From assembly GCA_948099385.1 (NCBI GenBank), contig CANUEZ040000167.1, forward strand, positions 5,927,001 to 5,991,000: a stretch of DNA of 64,000 bases, read 5' to 3'. Source of the DNA: Fasciola hepatica. Lineage: Eukaryota > Platyhelminthes > Trematoda > Plagiorchiida > Fasciolidae. Under the pieces are notes generated by a model, which did no database searches, was not told where the DNA came from, and saw nothing but the letters and a program-made list of their open reading frames with translations. The translations under genes and the position numbers were made by a program. Positions 35,374 to 47,939 of the stretch are shown piece after piece. Positions within the stretch are counted from its first letter, which is position 1; each line of letters starts with the position of its first letter.

Positions 35374-35701
35374 AAGATCGCCACATATTCATCACAAGCT
35401 GAGATGATTTCGTCAGTGCGCAGGTGACAATCCCCCTGATCGTCTCTGGAAGAAAATGTAGTATTTCGCATTTCCATCGAGGAAAAACTGAAGTAGCTGG
35501 ACGCATCAACTTCCCTGTCGCTCCCTCCCGCATGAATGCACGTCAAAAGAAAGTTACTTCAGAAAAAAGGGAAGTCGAAGAGTTTTTCCGAAATTCTGAA
35601 CAGTAGGCCAGAGCTAATTGCTGATTCATGCGGACAACTGCTACTAAGGAACGTTATGAGTGTTCTAAAAAGGACTGATTCCTGCTACAAACCGTGTCCA
35701 G
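35374..35701. other. Unassigned sequence
   Basis: Nothing recognised. Confidence 0.4.
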
Positions 35702-35761
35702 ATATTTGGTCGCCGAACATTTGATCGCTGGACACTTGGTCGCCGGGCATTTGGTCGAACG
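35702..35761 (+). repeat. 15-bp tandem iterons, four units
   Basis: Four adjoining 15-bp units related to 'acatttggtcgccgg' at 35702, 35717, 35732 and 35747. As 15 is a multiple of three, one frame reads as a pentapeptide repeat around 'AGHLV', but there is no sign of a gene. Similar units occur in inverted orientation at 36481-36523. Confidence 0.8.
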
Positions 35762-36480
35762 AACGTTTCGAAAGGCATACATTGATCACGAATCGGTAAG
35801 CAAAAAGGCTTGCGCTTTGCTGTTTGCTTTGCCATTTGATCCGGTTTCGAAGACACAGAGTGCAAATGCACCACAGTCAAATTGTTTTGACCGTTGTGAC
35901 CTCATAATAGTGTCACACCGGAATTCCTAAAGCCCAAGGCTTGAAACTAAACAACATAGCATAACGATCTTGTTTTTATATTTCTTATTTCCTCTATATA
36001 ATATCCGTCTGCGTGCATCTGATTGAAGTACGCATTTACAAGCAATGATATGGCTTCCCCTTTTATTTCATTTCACCGTTGAGCCTAGCCGGGCTTAATC
36101 GTAGTCCTCCATTCCAATTTTTCAAATTACTTATTCCGGCTTATATTTCGATAAATCTGTGCTTCAAGCGACGAAAAACACTTGCTGTATGAAGTGAGAT
36201 AATTCTGGTTCATAAGTAGTCGACCCTGAATCGAATTGTCGAATCGATTACTTGTTTTGACCAGTCACATATGAGAACAGCTTTCGTTAATCGGGTGCTA
36301 CTTTTGAGAGACTGGGGTTGATTTGGACGATAATGGAGACATTATACAGACTGTGACATTTTGAGGGTACTGCATTTCAAGGTTGAAAACCAATGGAAAA
36401 AAGGTTTAGAACTGGGTTTTTGCTACTTTCTGAAGGTGCGATATTTGACAGACTTGAGTGAATATAGTGTAGTTCAATCA

Positions 36481-36523
36481 TCGAAATGTCTGGTGACCAA
36501 ATGTCCGTTCGACGAAAAGTCCG
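36481..36523 (-). repeat. Inverted 15-bp iterons, about two units
   Basis: On the minus strand: 'cgtcgaacggacatttggtc' followed by 'accagacatttcga'. These are the same units as 35702-35761, also joined to a 'gtcgaacg' edge. The two arrays may be the subterminal ends of a small non-coding element of about 0.8 kb; 35762-36480 has no credible gene. Confidence 0.65.
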
Positions 36524-37739
36524 GGAGCCCTAAAAATAATTTGCCAGATGCATTCTACAAATATTAATTCAAAAACAAAGGTAGAGAACCAGATTCACCT
36601 ACGACAAATTGGGAGAACTGGATCTACCCGGCAAACCGTACGTATTGGAATAGCTCGTACAAGTTCTAAACCATCCCACTACCTCTAGTGAGGAGACCTT
36701 TCTGCCTGCGAACCAACTCGTCTTATTAGTGTAAAACAATGAACTTAGGATGTCGCTCCGTGTACCCAGACGTTGCACACGACGTATTGGTCCGAATGGT
36801 GAGGGCGATCAAACCTTGAGGCTTACACATCACTGACAGGAGTCGTCTCTTATTCTATTGGCCCATGCCATCGATCGGCTATCCTGTCGCTCGTGTTTTG
36901 GTATTCTCATGCTTTGGGTGCGGTACTGGGCAGGTGCTGACGCACTGTCCGCCAGCGAAACTAAGCCGTCTGTCGAACGGTTTGTCAAATCATACCTTCA
37001 TAGTACCCCGAATACGCACACTAATAGCCAACACGTCCATACGGGAATAGCTGCACTGTATTCTTTCCGACTGGCATAGTACAAACTTGTTTATATTTAA
37101 GATAAGGCACGAAACCAGGGGCAGACAGCGTACTAACCGATCACAAAACGACCCCGCTGTGTCTGGATAATCTGACTGTTAAGGTCCGGCTTCACCCGAT
37201 TGGTTGGATACTAGAAATGCGGCTATTGCATACTGGGCCAGGTGAAGAAACACTCAAATCGCCACAAAAATCCGCGTTTGGAACTTAACAAAAAGAGTTA
37301 AACACTACCACCGTCACAAAAAAGCACACTAGGGTTGAAGGGGAAAAGGAGCCGAAAACAGCCCAAAAATGTTTATTTTAAACAAGTAGGATTTCAGAAT
37401 TTCGTATCATTGGAGTGGGCTCGCTGTTGTGCTTGGTTTCACTCGGAATGCTGTACGCACCGGCGTATCTCCAGTCCGGAACTGGGCGCATTCATACTTG
37501 GGTCTGTTGGAAAATATCCTTGTAATATATGAAGTAAAGTGTGGCACTACTTAATGGTAGGCGATACGCCGACTCGGCACGATGTGGCCCGATTGTATCG
37601 CAATAATCAATGTACATGGTTTGGGATGGTTCAGACAGGTTAAGTTCTGTTCCCGTCGCCAGACACCTCACCAAGCACGGAAGTGCACCAATATTTACAA
37701 ACAACTTTGTTGATTAAAAATCAATGGTACGGCATCCAG
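36524..37739. other. Unassigned 1.2 kb
   Basis: Nothing recognised. Also applies to 35762-36480 between the iteron arrays. Confidence 0.4.
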
Positions 37740-37930
37740 GGAAGAAGAATTGAATAAACGGTAAGTAAATAATAAATAGCCTCATTTATTACTCCATACA
37801 AGAAAGTACAAAAGGGGACCGTGGTGAACCAAAGGCTGCCGATAGAGAAGTGACCGGCGGTGACCAGATTCCAACCCGGGACGTCAAGGTTTGAAGTTAA
37901 CGATGATAATCGTTTGACCATCGTCGATCA
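37740..37930 (-). repeat. tRNA-derived SINE, family S1
   Basis: On the minus strand the B-box region reads 'cccgggttggaatctgg' (one change from the usual GGTTCGA), within 'gaccatcgtcgatcataaac' and 'gaagtgaccggcggtgacc' landmarks on the plus strand shared with other S1 copies. Confidence 0.7.
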
Positions 37931-39539
37931 TAAACGTGAGTGAACAGAGGCCGACGAAGTGAAAGAACTTGGTCGGTTTCAACGAGGAGCTAACCCCGGT
38001 ACGATGAGTACTCATCAGTTCACTTTGATGGTCGTACGAGAACCGTTAGCACTTTGACTCGCTTATACATTTTTTTATCAACCTCCATTTTGTACACGTT
38101 TATTGATGACTGGATTGTTAAAATCCATCAAACCGCATTATGGCAGTTGATTTCTGTGCACTGGAAGAAAACGAAGTCAATGAACTCCAATGCGTACGTT
38201 GATAGTATTAACCGAAAATTCATTCACCCATCCGTTGATTCTCGAATTTCAGTGATCCCGGAAGATTGCGCCCACATAACCCCTTTATTGAGGGGGGGGG
38301 GGAGTGTTTGAGCTCTGACGACTAAAATAATTTCGGGTATCAGCTCTAGTGGTTTATGGTCATCGTTTTTACGACATAGCGCTGTTGCTCTGTCTGATGT
38401 ATTTACTTCTCTTCTAAACAAACCTCGATACTTTTATTTTATTCCCGATTCCTGGAGACACGTTACCATGGTCCCGATTCCCGAACTTTATATCTAGTGT
38501 TTAAGTCAAACGATTCCTTCCCATCTGGTCTTAAACTGGCACAACATGACATCGTTAAACGCTTGGGTTCCTCTATAGGTGTTCCCGACGATCCTCTTCA
38601 TTTCACCAATGACCGCTGTGAAATGTTATCGCTTCTGTAATCCATCATATAACTAAACTTTCGGATGCATATAAAATCCTTTCTGATTCTACATACCTTT
38701 TGCACAATGATCTACCCGATCATCGCTTAAACCTCTAAACGTTCTACGTTCTGTTCCATAGCCTCCTGCTTTATCCTCTACAGAAACTCAACCGTTCCCA
38801 ATCTGGCCCGAAATCTCACGAACGGGGTACGACACCCAGCTGAATTGCTTAGTAATTTTTAACGAGAATTCATTTTGGAATTTCCTTCATTCGATGAGGT
38901 GGCAAGTATAAGTCCTTTTTCATTGAAATGCGGACTTCTGTCCTTTGTAAAAATCTGATCGAATACCATTACACTTTTCGAAAATTGCAAACCATCAGAC
39001 AGAGTTGCACCGGGAGTATCAAGGGACACCAACAATCACATTTTCCAAATTGCCAAGTCGCTTACTTCACCATGGGACCGAAGACCCAGCACTCGAAGAG
39101 TAAACAATTTATAGAAACAATAACAAAGGTTACCATAAGAAATTATCAAAAATGACCGGGTGAACGAGAGAGGGAGAGAGATCAAGACTTTCCTCATAAG
39201 CAAAAAGCATTTTTTTAGAAGCTGCTCAGAGACCAGAAGTGTCCCAACTGATTAGAACGCAAGTCCGAATACGAAAAACTACGCTTTCCGGAGTATATAT
39301 AGTGTTTTGAATGAATCTAAACACTGCTCAGTGGGGTGAACTAAGCTATAACTTCGTGTTCTTTTGTTTCTACACCATAACTCAACCAATCAGAACGCCG
39401 CAGAACCAGATCGACAGATCATCCTCATACAAGCGTATCATTCAGGGACTAACCAGTACTTTTTCCACCAATAGTACCATATATTGTTTCATTTATAAAT
39501 GAGCCTATTGTCAATAAACTTACCGGTAATGCATATTCA
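37931..39539. other. Unassigned 1.6 kb
   Basis: Contains a palindrome 'cgatgagtactcatcg' at about 38002-38017 and a poly-G run near 38291-38302. The plus frame 38054-38311 has no recognisable domain. Confidence 0.4.
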
Positions 39540-39925
39540 CAATCACGTTCGTCCAGACAGTCGGGGTGTGGGCTGACTCTTCGATGGTAGACAGCCCAGT
39601 CTTGTTTGCAGTCAGCACGTCAGCGCCCGTCCAGCTCTAAGCCCAAGGCATGAGACAACGGAAACCCGTAATCGGTCGATGGTGTGGATCAATAGAATGA
39701 TAGACAAATCTTGTCAAGCCGGTTTAAACCCCAACACCAGCCCATTAGAGGGCTTGGCCGCTCGCACCGGTCGAACCAGTGCGTTCTGTGCGACGTCCGC
39801 ATGCAAGGCTCAGAGCCCCATATAGTCATTGAGTTTTACGCCAGTGAAACGAGACTGTTCGGAAGAAAAGAGGCGTTCTTCCGCGCCTTACTGGAACAGA
39901 TTAGAACAGTCTATTTTCAACCACA
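39540..39925 (+). repeat. LTR-like dispersed repeat, family Z, copy 3
   Basis: The best-preserved copy together with 57223-57547. They share 'gggctgactc', 'agcccaaggcatgagacaac', 'ggaaacccg', 'aaccagtgcgttctg' and a terminal 'ggaacagattaga'. Here it is not inside a Gypsy coding region. Flanking 'gacag' and 'aacag' may be a decayed target duplication. Confidence 0.65.
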
Positions 39926-40506
39926 ACTTCGAATTGATTCGACCGGTACCGAAAGACACGAAGTAGCAAATTAGACATACAGATTCACTGTGAAAACGAT
40001 ATCGAAACAATGATTGAGACTATGAATAAGTTGTTCGGTCAAATAATCGAAACCACTGAGAAGCTTTTGAAATGGTACTCTCAATCTATGAACTTTATAA
40101 GTTAACATAATAAAATGGACCTATGATTAATAAATGTATCAAGTGTGTGAAATCGTACTTCGCATTCAACCTACTGCTACGCACACCCAGTAATGCGCAT
40201 TGATTGTGGTAGAATGTATCAGCGGCTGATATCAGCAGCCACTTTATGCCTAATTAACACTATTATTCAAATCAAAGAGGCTGCAGATGTGATATGTCAC
40301 GTTATCAGTCACATGATAGTCACATGACCATTGGTTTTGTAACACTTGAGCGTAGCTGTACTGTGCTGCACAATAACTGAAAGTATAGCTGTGTCAAATT
40401 TTAGACTTAAGCGGACTCCTGTGGATTTTAGCTGCCATTAGGCATTAATTTGGCTGAGCTGTGTTGCAAAATCCAATGTTCATGTGATTTTCGGAGAATG
40501 TATTGT
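39926..40506. other. Unassigned sequence
   Basis: Around 40150-40200 there is weak similarity to Gypsy LTR edges. Nothing else. Confidence 0.35.
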
Positions 40507-40740
40507 TGGCACGAGGAGCCTGAATCGTATGTTTTTGGAAAATCCACTTGCATTCTTCACATCGACGCCGCGAGCCGGAGACGAACCGGCGACCCTCCGC
40601 ATACCGGGCAGATGCTCTACCAGCTGAGCTATCGCGGTCCGGACAGTCCGGCGTGAATAACGCTAGTGAATAATCGATAGTGAGCAAACCACTATTCCAA
40701 TGATACACAGTATCTGTCCTGTTCATGTGATTGCCAAGTG
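40507..40740 (-). repeat. tRNA-derived SINE, family S2, best copy
   Basis: On the minus strand 40638-40567 folds as a tRNA: acceptor ACCGCGA/TCGCGGC with one mismatch, D-arm GCTC/GAGC, anticodon stem TCTGC/GCGGA, T-arm GCCGG/CCGGC around TTCGTCT. The anticodon loop is CCGGTAT, lacking the usual T at position 33, so it is better explained as the head of a SINE than a working tRNA. It continues through 'gaatgcaagtggattttcca' to 'aggctcctcgtgccaaca'. Upstream 'tactgtgtatcattgg' is conserved with 25380. Confidence 0.8.
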
Positions 40741-41758
40741 ACCGATATGGTGCCCTATCGCATCCGAGGATTCTTTGATATGAACAAGTATGTGTTAATT
40801 AGCACAAAGGGGCTGTTGACATTAGCCGCTGAAACACTCAATCACAACTAAAGAGCCTTATGGAAGTGTGCGTTGTAGTGGATAGTAATACAATTTCACA
40901 CACTAGACGCATTCAGTCAACGCAGGTCTGTGTTTTGTTAATAATTCACGTTGTAGATTTGCTTTGGTTAAACAGAAACTGTAACGCTAGATGGTCTGTA
41001 ACAGTTGCGAACTTGGAGTTGAACGAAAGTGATTGCGAGGTCGACATGATACCCTAAATATAACGCGCAGGTTGGTTCGTGGGTCTGCCACATATAGTCA
41101 CACAGATCTGAGCAATCACTCAAAACACGAGATCGGTAGCAATAGAAAACGAAGTTAGTAATTAAATGAGACTGTATTATCACAGTATGGCACAGCGCGA
41201 GACACTGATCGAAACCGGAATTCAGGGACCAACATCCACCGGGACCAAGGCCACAGTCTAAGGTGGGTGGCTCGCACATGCTTCGCCAGTGTTCTCTCTT
41301 GTGAGCGTGTCCGAAATAGTATCTGAAAGTGAAGCAGAATTGAGAGGATGATTTACAGTGTCAGCAATTCATTACACTAAACCCATGAGGTTCGAGCCTT
41401 ATATGATTAGATGCTGATTGCAGGGCATTTTCGATGAAAATCGGCGAAGCTGGATTTAGTGGATTTCGGCAAATGTGAACAACCGTCGGTTGTGTTAGGA
41501 CTCGAACCTATACTCAATTTTCACTTGGAAATTTTAGATCACAGAAGTTGAAAAACCTCTCGTCGTAACACGCACACAAACCTTTATCTACGTATTCATT
41601 TTGGATTATCATTTATATCAGACTTTTTATCCTCATTGTCATGATAATAAAACAAGACATATCATCGCAGTGATTGCAGTGTTATTGGTATTATTATTAC
41701 TATTATTTTTATCACTGACCACACACATCTTTCTTGTGTTCAGAAGTCCGTAGATTGT
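40741..41758. other. Unassigned 1.0 kb
   Basis: Nothing recognised. The minus frame 40968-41279 (103 codons) has no domain. Confidence 0.4.
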
Positions 41759-41945
41759 GTAACGCGCTCAGACATAGATCGCCACCTCCATCTTCATCAG
41801 TGTAAGTGTTGAGGTTTGCTTATGCATCTATTGAGTTCCGGCTCACCGAGTCTTCTTTCTACCTTCGCAGATCGTGCAAGAGCAACCTCCACCGAAGAAT
41901 ACTATATCCAACATACTACAGGTTGCTGATAGAATAACGCTGTAT
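41759..41945. repeat. Dispersed repeat Y, copy 2
   Basis: Relative of 35010-35229; see that entry for shared landmarks. Here it is not inside repeat X. Confidence 0.5.
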
Positions 41946-42467
41946 TGCAGACTGTCAACATGAACTGTACACGCTCAGATCAACGCAGAACTTGAATGGG
42001 CAATAGATCGATTGTCCTCGTGACCATCTTATCCGGACACTACAGTCTTTGAGATCGATCTTGCAGACAGTACATTTCGTGACGTTTTATGTCACCATTT
42101 TTGATAAACACTTGAATGTCTTGTACTTTTCCATTTCCAGTCCTAGTGGCTACCTGCTTTGTTTTACTCCTAATAAATTTCGATTAGCTACTCCGTTATT
42201 CTGTCTAGTATTGTTTGTTCCCGAATACATTTTTGGTTACCACGATAATAAACAACCGCTTCCTGATTACCCACGTAAAATGTGCTGAATTTCTACTTGA
42301 CTGGATCTACCTTTGACAGGCTGTGGTAAAAGTGATTCTTCTTGAACACTGGCTAGATAGTGACTGAGGCTCACTGTTCTACGTTGTATTGTATCTCCCG
42401 GCTAGTTCTAAAGTCGACACAAGGAAGGCACAACCATTTTCATTCCTCGTTCACCTTAAATTACAGA
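41946..42467. other. Unassigned sequence
   Basis: Nothing recognised. Confidence 0.4.
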
Positions 42468-42612
42468 TCGACGGTTGTCGAAACGTCATCATCATAGAGT
42501 TCAGACCTTCGTGTCCCGGGTTCGACTCCTGTCACTGCCGGTCACTTTCCCATTCGGCAGCTTTTGACTGGTCACGGTCTCCTTCCTTGAATATTTTGGA
42601 TTGTTTTATAAA
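42468..42612 (+). repeat. tRNA-derived SINE, family S1
   Basis: Plus-strand copy: B box 'cccgggttcgactcctg' at about 42525-42541, then 'cactgccggtcactttccc', then an A-rich tail with 'ataaaaaatgagaagtgaaa'. Confidence 0.75.
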
Positions 42613-44687
42613 AAATGAGAAGTGAAAGGTTAGTTAATTATTCGACGTGATTTGGCGTTTGCTTTCAGGGAATGATATGAACGACCTCAGAGATCAGAAC
42701 AGATAAAAATCGAACGAATTCATTATTCAATAAAGCTTACAAATATCTGTACATATGGTTATTTTTCGACCACTAGAACTGGTCCCAGCAGATCCGCTCT
42801 GAAATAGTTGACCTCCGTGAGCATTGACAAATGAGCTCCACTCACAATTTTTGACTCAGTTGACAACACCGTGATTTTTGATGTTCAATGAACTTCACAT
42901 TTATCTCAGTCACCATGCCACGGAACCCTCATCCCGCTTTGTCCATAGATCCAAGTCCACCTATAACTCTCAGTACAGCCAACTTGTCACCGTGACCCAA
43001 GTCATGTACTACAGTCATTTAGACCTCAGGAAGGTCATTCATGAAGAAGTTTGGGAGCATTCGAATACCTCTTCACCACCTGTTGTTAGGCTGATAACAC
43101 GTTCTTTGAGCAAATCAGTTGCTAAAAGTTCATTTTCTCATCATTTGTGACATTGTGAGGTTAGCTCTGGATATAACACGCTTATTGTAACTACATTTAG
43201 TTTCTATCTGTTGTTCACCCTATGTATGTATGTTCGTGTGTGTATGTGTGAGTGTGTGTGTGTGACTCGGTAATATGGTTGAACTGCCGATACCAGATAT
43301 GAAATTTTGAAAATTCTGAGCGACAACAGCATCAGCAAATTATCGAACAGGTTACGTAGACATCACATCCGATGGGGTAAAGCAACATTTTTGCACCGGA
43401 ATGAAAGTATTTTAAGGGGCTGAAAAGCTCTATGCTTAGTGCGCATGCATAACATTTCATACGATAGAATATTGATGACTGTAGAGTGATAGTAGGTCCA
43501 CTGGCATTCGATGCGGGGTAGAAATTACGGGACTCGACTATGGTGTTCGTCGCCATCCCCGATGAATGGATTCTAATGGCAAATGCCATCGACCTCGGTG
43601 GTTTCGAACCCACAACTGGGATTCACAAGTATTGACGGTGTCAACTGGGCTGGATATGGCATGCCTACAACCCGAAATGACAAATTCAACAATCAGAACC
43701 CATCGACTTAATTCATAAGCAGCTCCCAAATATTCAAAACCACTGAGAATGTTACAGTATTATATTGTATTGTACTGCATTGAGGACTTCAGCTAGTCAA
43801 CAAAATCAATTTTCAGTTTGTTGATCGGTAGGGAATACGAAACTGAGATACACAACTGGTCGGCAGTAGCCACAAGCGTTTTCCAGTGGATATACTTGCA
43901 AGAGATTTACAAACGGAGCTTGTGGAGGGGAATGGGTGGGGCTGAGAGGTCAACGTTTAATCTCCACTTGTACCACATAGAACCGAAATACAGCCGGAAG
44001 AACAATGCCACCAAGAGAATCTGAGCAACACGAACACAAACACACACGCACACGCATACATGCACATACACACACACATCACGCAAACACAGTTCGTGGT
44101 GCACACTACCTTTTCGAGTTTTCAGATCGCTGCGATCATTACCGTCACAAAATTCAATAACATTTACCCTAATACATGACCTACCAGCTCCTTTTACCGG
44201 TTCGTTGAACCAGTGGTTGAGATCGGAATAGATGTTTAAAACTCTTCCGCTGACTTTAGTGTGAAGTATAATCCACCCACAAATCGTCGCAGATTATTAG
44301 CGCAAAACGCATTATTCATATGGGAACAAAACAGTTACCGACACCAAACATTGACACAACCCTACTGGTTCATACCTGCGTCAAGTAGCCTGTCTTCTGA
44401 TTGGTTGATTGGTCAAACGACCAGCTACCACATGACGGGAATCCGTTCGCGTCCCATTGATCCGCTATATTGTAACTTGCGCATCCGCTGGCACAAGCAC
44501 TGACCTGGGTTCCGCACAGGCACTCACCTGCGCATTGGTGACGGGACATGGCTGACTATCGACCTGAGTCAGCACCCGGCCTCAAAATAGGTAGGAAATA
44601 CAAATAATTATTCACATGACAAACCGAACCGTATAAACTGAGTTCGCCTAAATATCTATAAGATCAAGGATGCTGCAGTATTCACAA
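42613..44687. other. Unassigned 2.1 kb with small repeats
   Basis: (GT)n-like run at about 43233-43263, (CA)n-like run at about 44036-44080, and a decayed S1-like segment at about 43585-43660 ('ggtttcgaacccacaactgg'). No gene recognised. Confidence 0.4.
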
Positions 44688-44973
44688 TGAACGAACTGAT
44701 AAGACGTATTGAAATTGCTCCCACTCAGAACTACGTGAACGGAAGCAGCAAGAAAACCAAGGATGCGGAATAGCACGGTATTTGTACTGCAAAACTGGTT
44801 TGTATAAATATGCTAAATCAGAGAGTATAATTGGTAGACCCAAGGATGATCAATCACAAGGAGCTTTTGTCGGCATTGTCCTCGGCGATCCTGATTGGTT
44901 GAGGCTCATCCACGTGCATAGCCACGAAAATGTAGCTGGCCGTATCACGTGTGACAGCTGCTGAATCACCACA
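44688..44973 (-). repeat. 3' LTR of Gypsy copy B
   Basis: Matches 48699-48985. It contains 'ttgtataaatatgctaaatc', a TATA-like box when read on either strand. Inner side: minus-strand 'gtaggaagat', a purine run fitting the polypurine tract. Confidence 0.85.
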
Positions 44974-44982
44974 ATCTTCCTA

Positions 44983-47870
44983 CTACAATAGATCCTCGTT
45001 CATTTGGCTCGCCTGTCGCACTGATCTTCGAACTGGAGCTGGTGGCTGTGGCTCAGCCGCTGCAGCAGTCGTTTCAGTTGGTGGAATAGACGGATCAGTG
45101 CCATAAACACGATTACCGTCAGGATCCTCAGTCGTCTCACCCGTGCGATCGGTTACATTGTGAGTTGCCATCATGACATGGATTTGGCTGTGGTGGCACC
45201 GATGCACAGATGCATCAACGAAGTCCGTGATCTCGACCATAGATTAGCCAAGTCGTCCTGTGATAATTCCACCAATTGGTCGAAGCTTGTTGCCACAGAA
45301 GTCTGTGACATCACTGGAGTCAAGACACATCAGCGATGACCGTAGTCTTATGGACTTGAAGAGAACGGCTGGACTCTCCTTGGTGGTTGTATGCACTGCG
45401 CTTCCGTACTGCAACAAGAAATTGTCGAGGAACGTTCTCAAGTCGGGCAATGTCCTCGGGTTGGCTGAAGTTATTTCACTTTTCACAGAACGCATTAAGT
45501 TTTCCGCTGCGTCGTTAGAACATGGGTCGCGTGGTGCCGTACGTAGATGCCAACACCCAACTCTATCAAGCCAGCATTTTAGCTTCACAGCACAGAATTG
45601 TGATCTCTTATCGGCGACTAGTACCTGTGAGACTCCTTCTCGGCTGAAGCATTTCCGTAACACCTGGTTTACGAACCAGGTGGTTGGTGAACTAGTCATA
45701 GGCACTTCCGGCCACTTAGAGTAAGAGTCGATCAGTACAAGAGCGCGATACCGGTTCAAGAATAGGCCACAGAAATCAGCATGAACCCCCTGCCATGGAA
45801 TGTAGCTTTCATGCCATGTATTCCAGTTGTTTGGCCTCGACTGAACTTTGTGCAAACCCGCATTACAGTTCTTTGCCGTAGTGCTAATATCCGCATTCAA
45901 TTCCGGACACCAACACATCTGTCGAGCCAGCGACTTCATTTTATCCATGCCCAAGTGGTCTTTGTGCAGTTCATCCAAAACTAACTTGCCCAATGTAGTT
46001 GGAATGACAAGCCGGTCATCTCGACGAAGGACGTCGGCAGGTTGGATACTAAATTCTTTTCGCAATACGAAGAACTGAGGAAATTTGTGCTTCACCTCGG
46101 GCTGCCATCCCTTCCGGATTGCCGAAATCACAGATGAGTAGTATCGTTTTGTCTGTCTGCTCGATTCCTCCCTCGACACAGGCACAGCAGGCGAAGTGAA
46201 ATGGCATCAGTCCGCCGCTGCAGTTCGTGAATGTTGTGACAGAAATCCCGTTTGAGGGACTGCCGCTCCGGGTCGATGCGGAGTAGTTCACTGATAGGCA
46301 GCTAAGGCAATGCTCCATCGCAGAATCATACCAGTCGTGGATTTGACGACGGACTTATCTGGGTTATATGGGAACTGAAGGGCTTAATGGTCGGTGACAA
46401 TCGTAAATTTCAGTCCAAAAAGGTACTTGTGCAGTCAGTGTACCGCCAAGAAAAAGATAAATGCTTCCTTCTGCGTCTGGGAATAACCCGTCTCAGCAAC
46501 ACTGTGAAGACGCGAGATGCAGATGATTGGATATCCATCTTGTCCCAGAAGTGTTCCTATCCCCATTTCGGACGTTTCGGTGATCAGCGTGGTCCGTTTA
46601 GATGGTGCAAATGGCGCTAGTATCGGTCGGTCAACGATACTTCGAGTAAAACCGCGTAGTGTCTCTTCAGACAGTTCGTTCCACTGCCACACATCAGATG
46701 ACTGAGCTAGAAACAATGGTTTGGCTCTTGTTGCAAAGTTCGGAATGATTCTGTAGTAGTATTGCAGGTATCCAAGAGTTATTCGTTAGTGTACCTGATT
46801 TTTCGCTGACTCGATGCCATTCACAGGCTTGAAATGATCTGGATCGGGTTGGTATCCATTTGCATTGACATTGAAATCAAGGAAATCTAATCAGATGATA
46901 CCGAACTTGTACTTGATGGCTTTGATCTATACATTCCTTCCCACAAATCTCTCCAGCAACTTTTGTAATCTCTTGTTGTGTTCTTCCTTTGTGGATTCGA
47001 AAGGGAGCACATCATCTTTATATGCCATCACCCCATCGATATCATGGATCACCTCGTGTATTGCAGACTGAAATATCCCGAATGATACGTGCAAACGGAA
47101 TGGCAAGAGGTTGCTTTGGAAAGGGCCCTATAAAGCGTTAAAAGTTGGTAATGTTTTAAATTCCGTGCTCAGAGGAATTTGTAAGCAGGCGTCAGCCAGA
47201 TCAACATTTTGTGAAATACATGCTGCCGAGCATGTATTTCTCGAAGTCCTCCACTGTAGTTGCCGCGCATTTCAGTAAACGAGAATTCAAGGTCAATCGG
47301 TAATCACCACAAATCCGGGGGTTTTGTCCATCACTCTCCATCACCACCACTATCGGAGTCACCCATGTGGACGAAGTCGTATGGGCAATGACACCGTCTT
47401 GTTCCATTTTGGTAAGCACCTTGAGAACACCCTCTCTGTGGCCGTACGGCAACACTCAGTGCTTCAGGAATATCGGATGACCATCCACTTTCAACTCCGC
47501 GGGCTCGACCACCAATTCACCTTTATTGTTCGAGCTTTGTGCGATCAACTGCTGAAGAACAAGCTGATTTACCGGACTGTCGGACGTCGTTTTCAGGGTT
47601 ACCGATTTCTCCGAGGCACGCAGGGTCTTCAAGCTCAGAATCGATGAACCATCTATGGAAATCAAGAATCGTACCGGGGTATAGTCGCCCTCCAACCGAA
47701 CCATTAGTGTAGTCTCACCTAGCAGTGAAAGTGGATTGGTTAAACCAAGTCGAACACTGATTTCGGGGTAATGGATTCACAGCTCCTGGTATCCACAATG
47801 AACTGATGTCTCAAGCCGCATTGGAATTGAACTGATCTGTACAGGTATTGGTTTGATTCACTCGAAATCT
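44983..47870 (-). pseudogene. Gypsy copy B pol: protease, RT, RNase H, integrase
   Basis: Protease near 47790 shows 'HQFIVDTRSCESITPKS', with Arg where the active-site Gly is expected. RT from about 47500: 'RICGDYRLTLNSRLL'; a frameshift at about 47218 just before the first catalytic Asp; 'MAYKDDVLPF' at about 47030. RNase H (46716-46300) has 'YSQTQKEAFIFF', then stops. Integrase (46185-45244) is a 313-codon open stretch: zinc-binding part 'HLGMDKMKSLARQMCWCPEL' with its last Cys replaced (CNAG), and catalytic residues all present in 'VHADFCG', 'VADKRSQF' and 'AAENLMRSVK'. The tail (45240-44983) is Pro- and Arg-rich. Integrase is the only domain without internal stops. Confidence 0.85.
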
Positions 47871-47939
47871 TCAGCGTGTACACGGGACTATCATCAGTTT
47901 TCCGATCTTAAGGGGTTGCACTCGTAACATTGCACTTGG

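Noticed and set aside
35702..35761. A CRISPR-like or protein-coding repeat array.
   Set aside because: Units are directly adjacent with no spacers, and this is eukaryotic DNA; the pentapeptide reading follows only from the 15-bp period.
37945..38030. A second hammerhead-like sequence on the minus strand: a CTGATGAG box, a later GAAAC, and flanks able to pair over 7 bp (AAGTGAA/TTCACTT).
   Set aside because: No stem II closes directly before GAA, and the stem III and cleavage-site nucleotides do not fit. At most it is a relic. A covariance-model search would decide.
40567..40638. A tRNA gene on the minus strand, anticodon GGT.
   Set aside because: T33 is replaced by C, the acceptor has a mismatch, and flanking SINE sequence is shared with two other copies.
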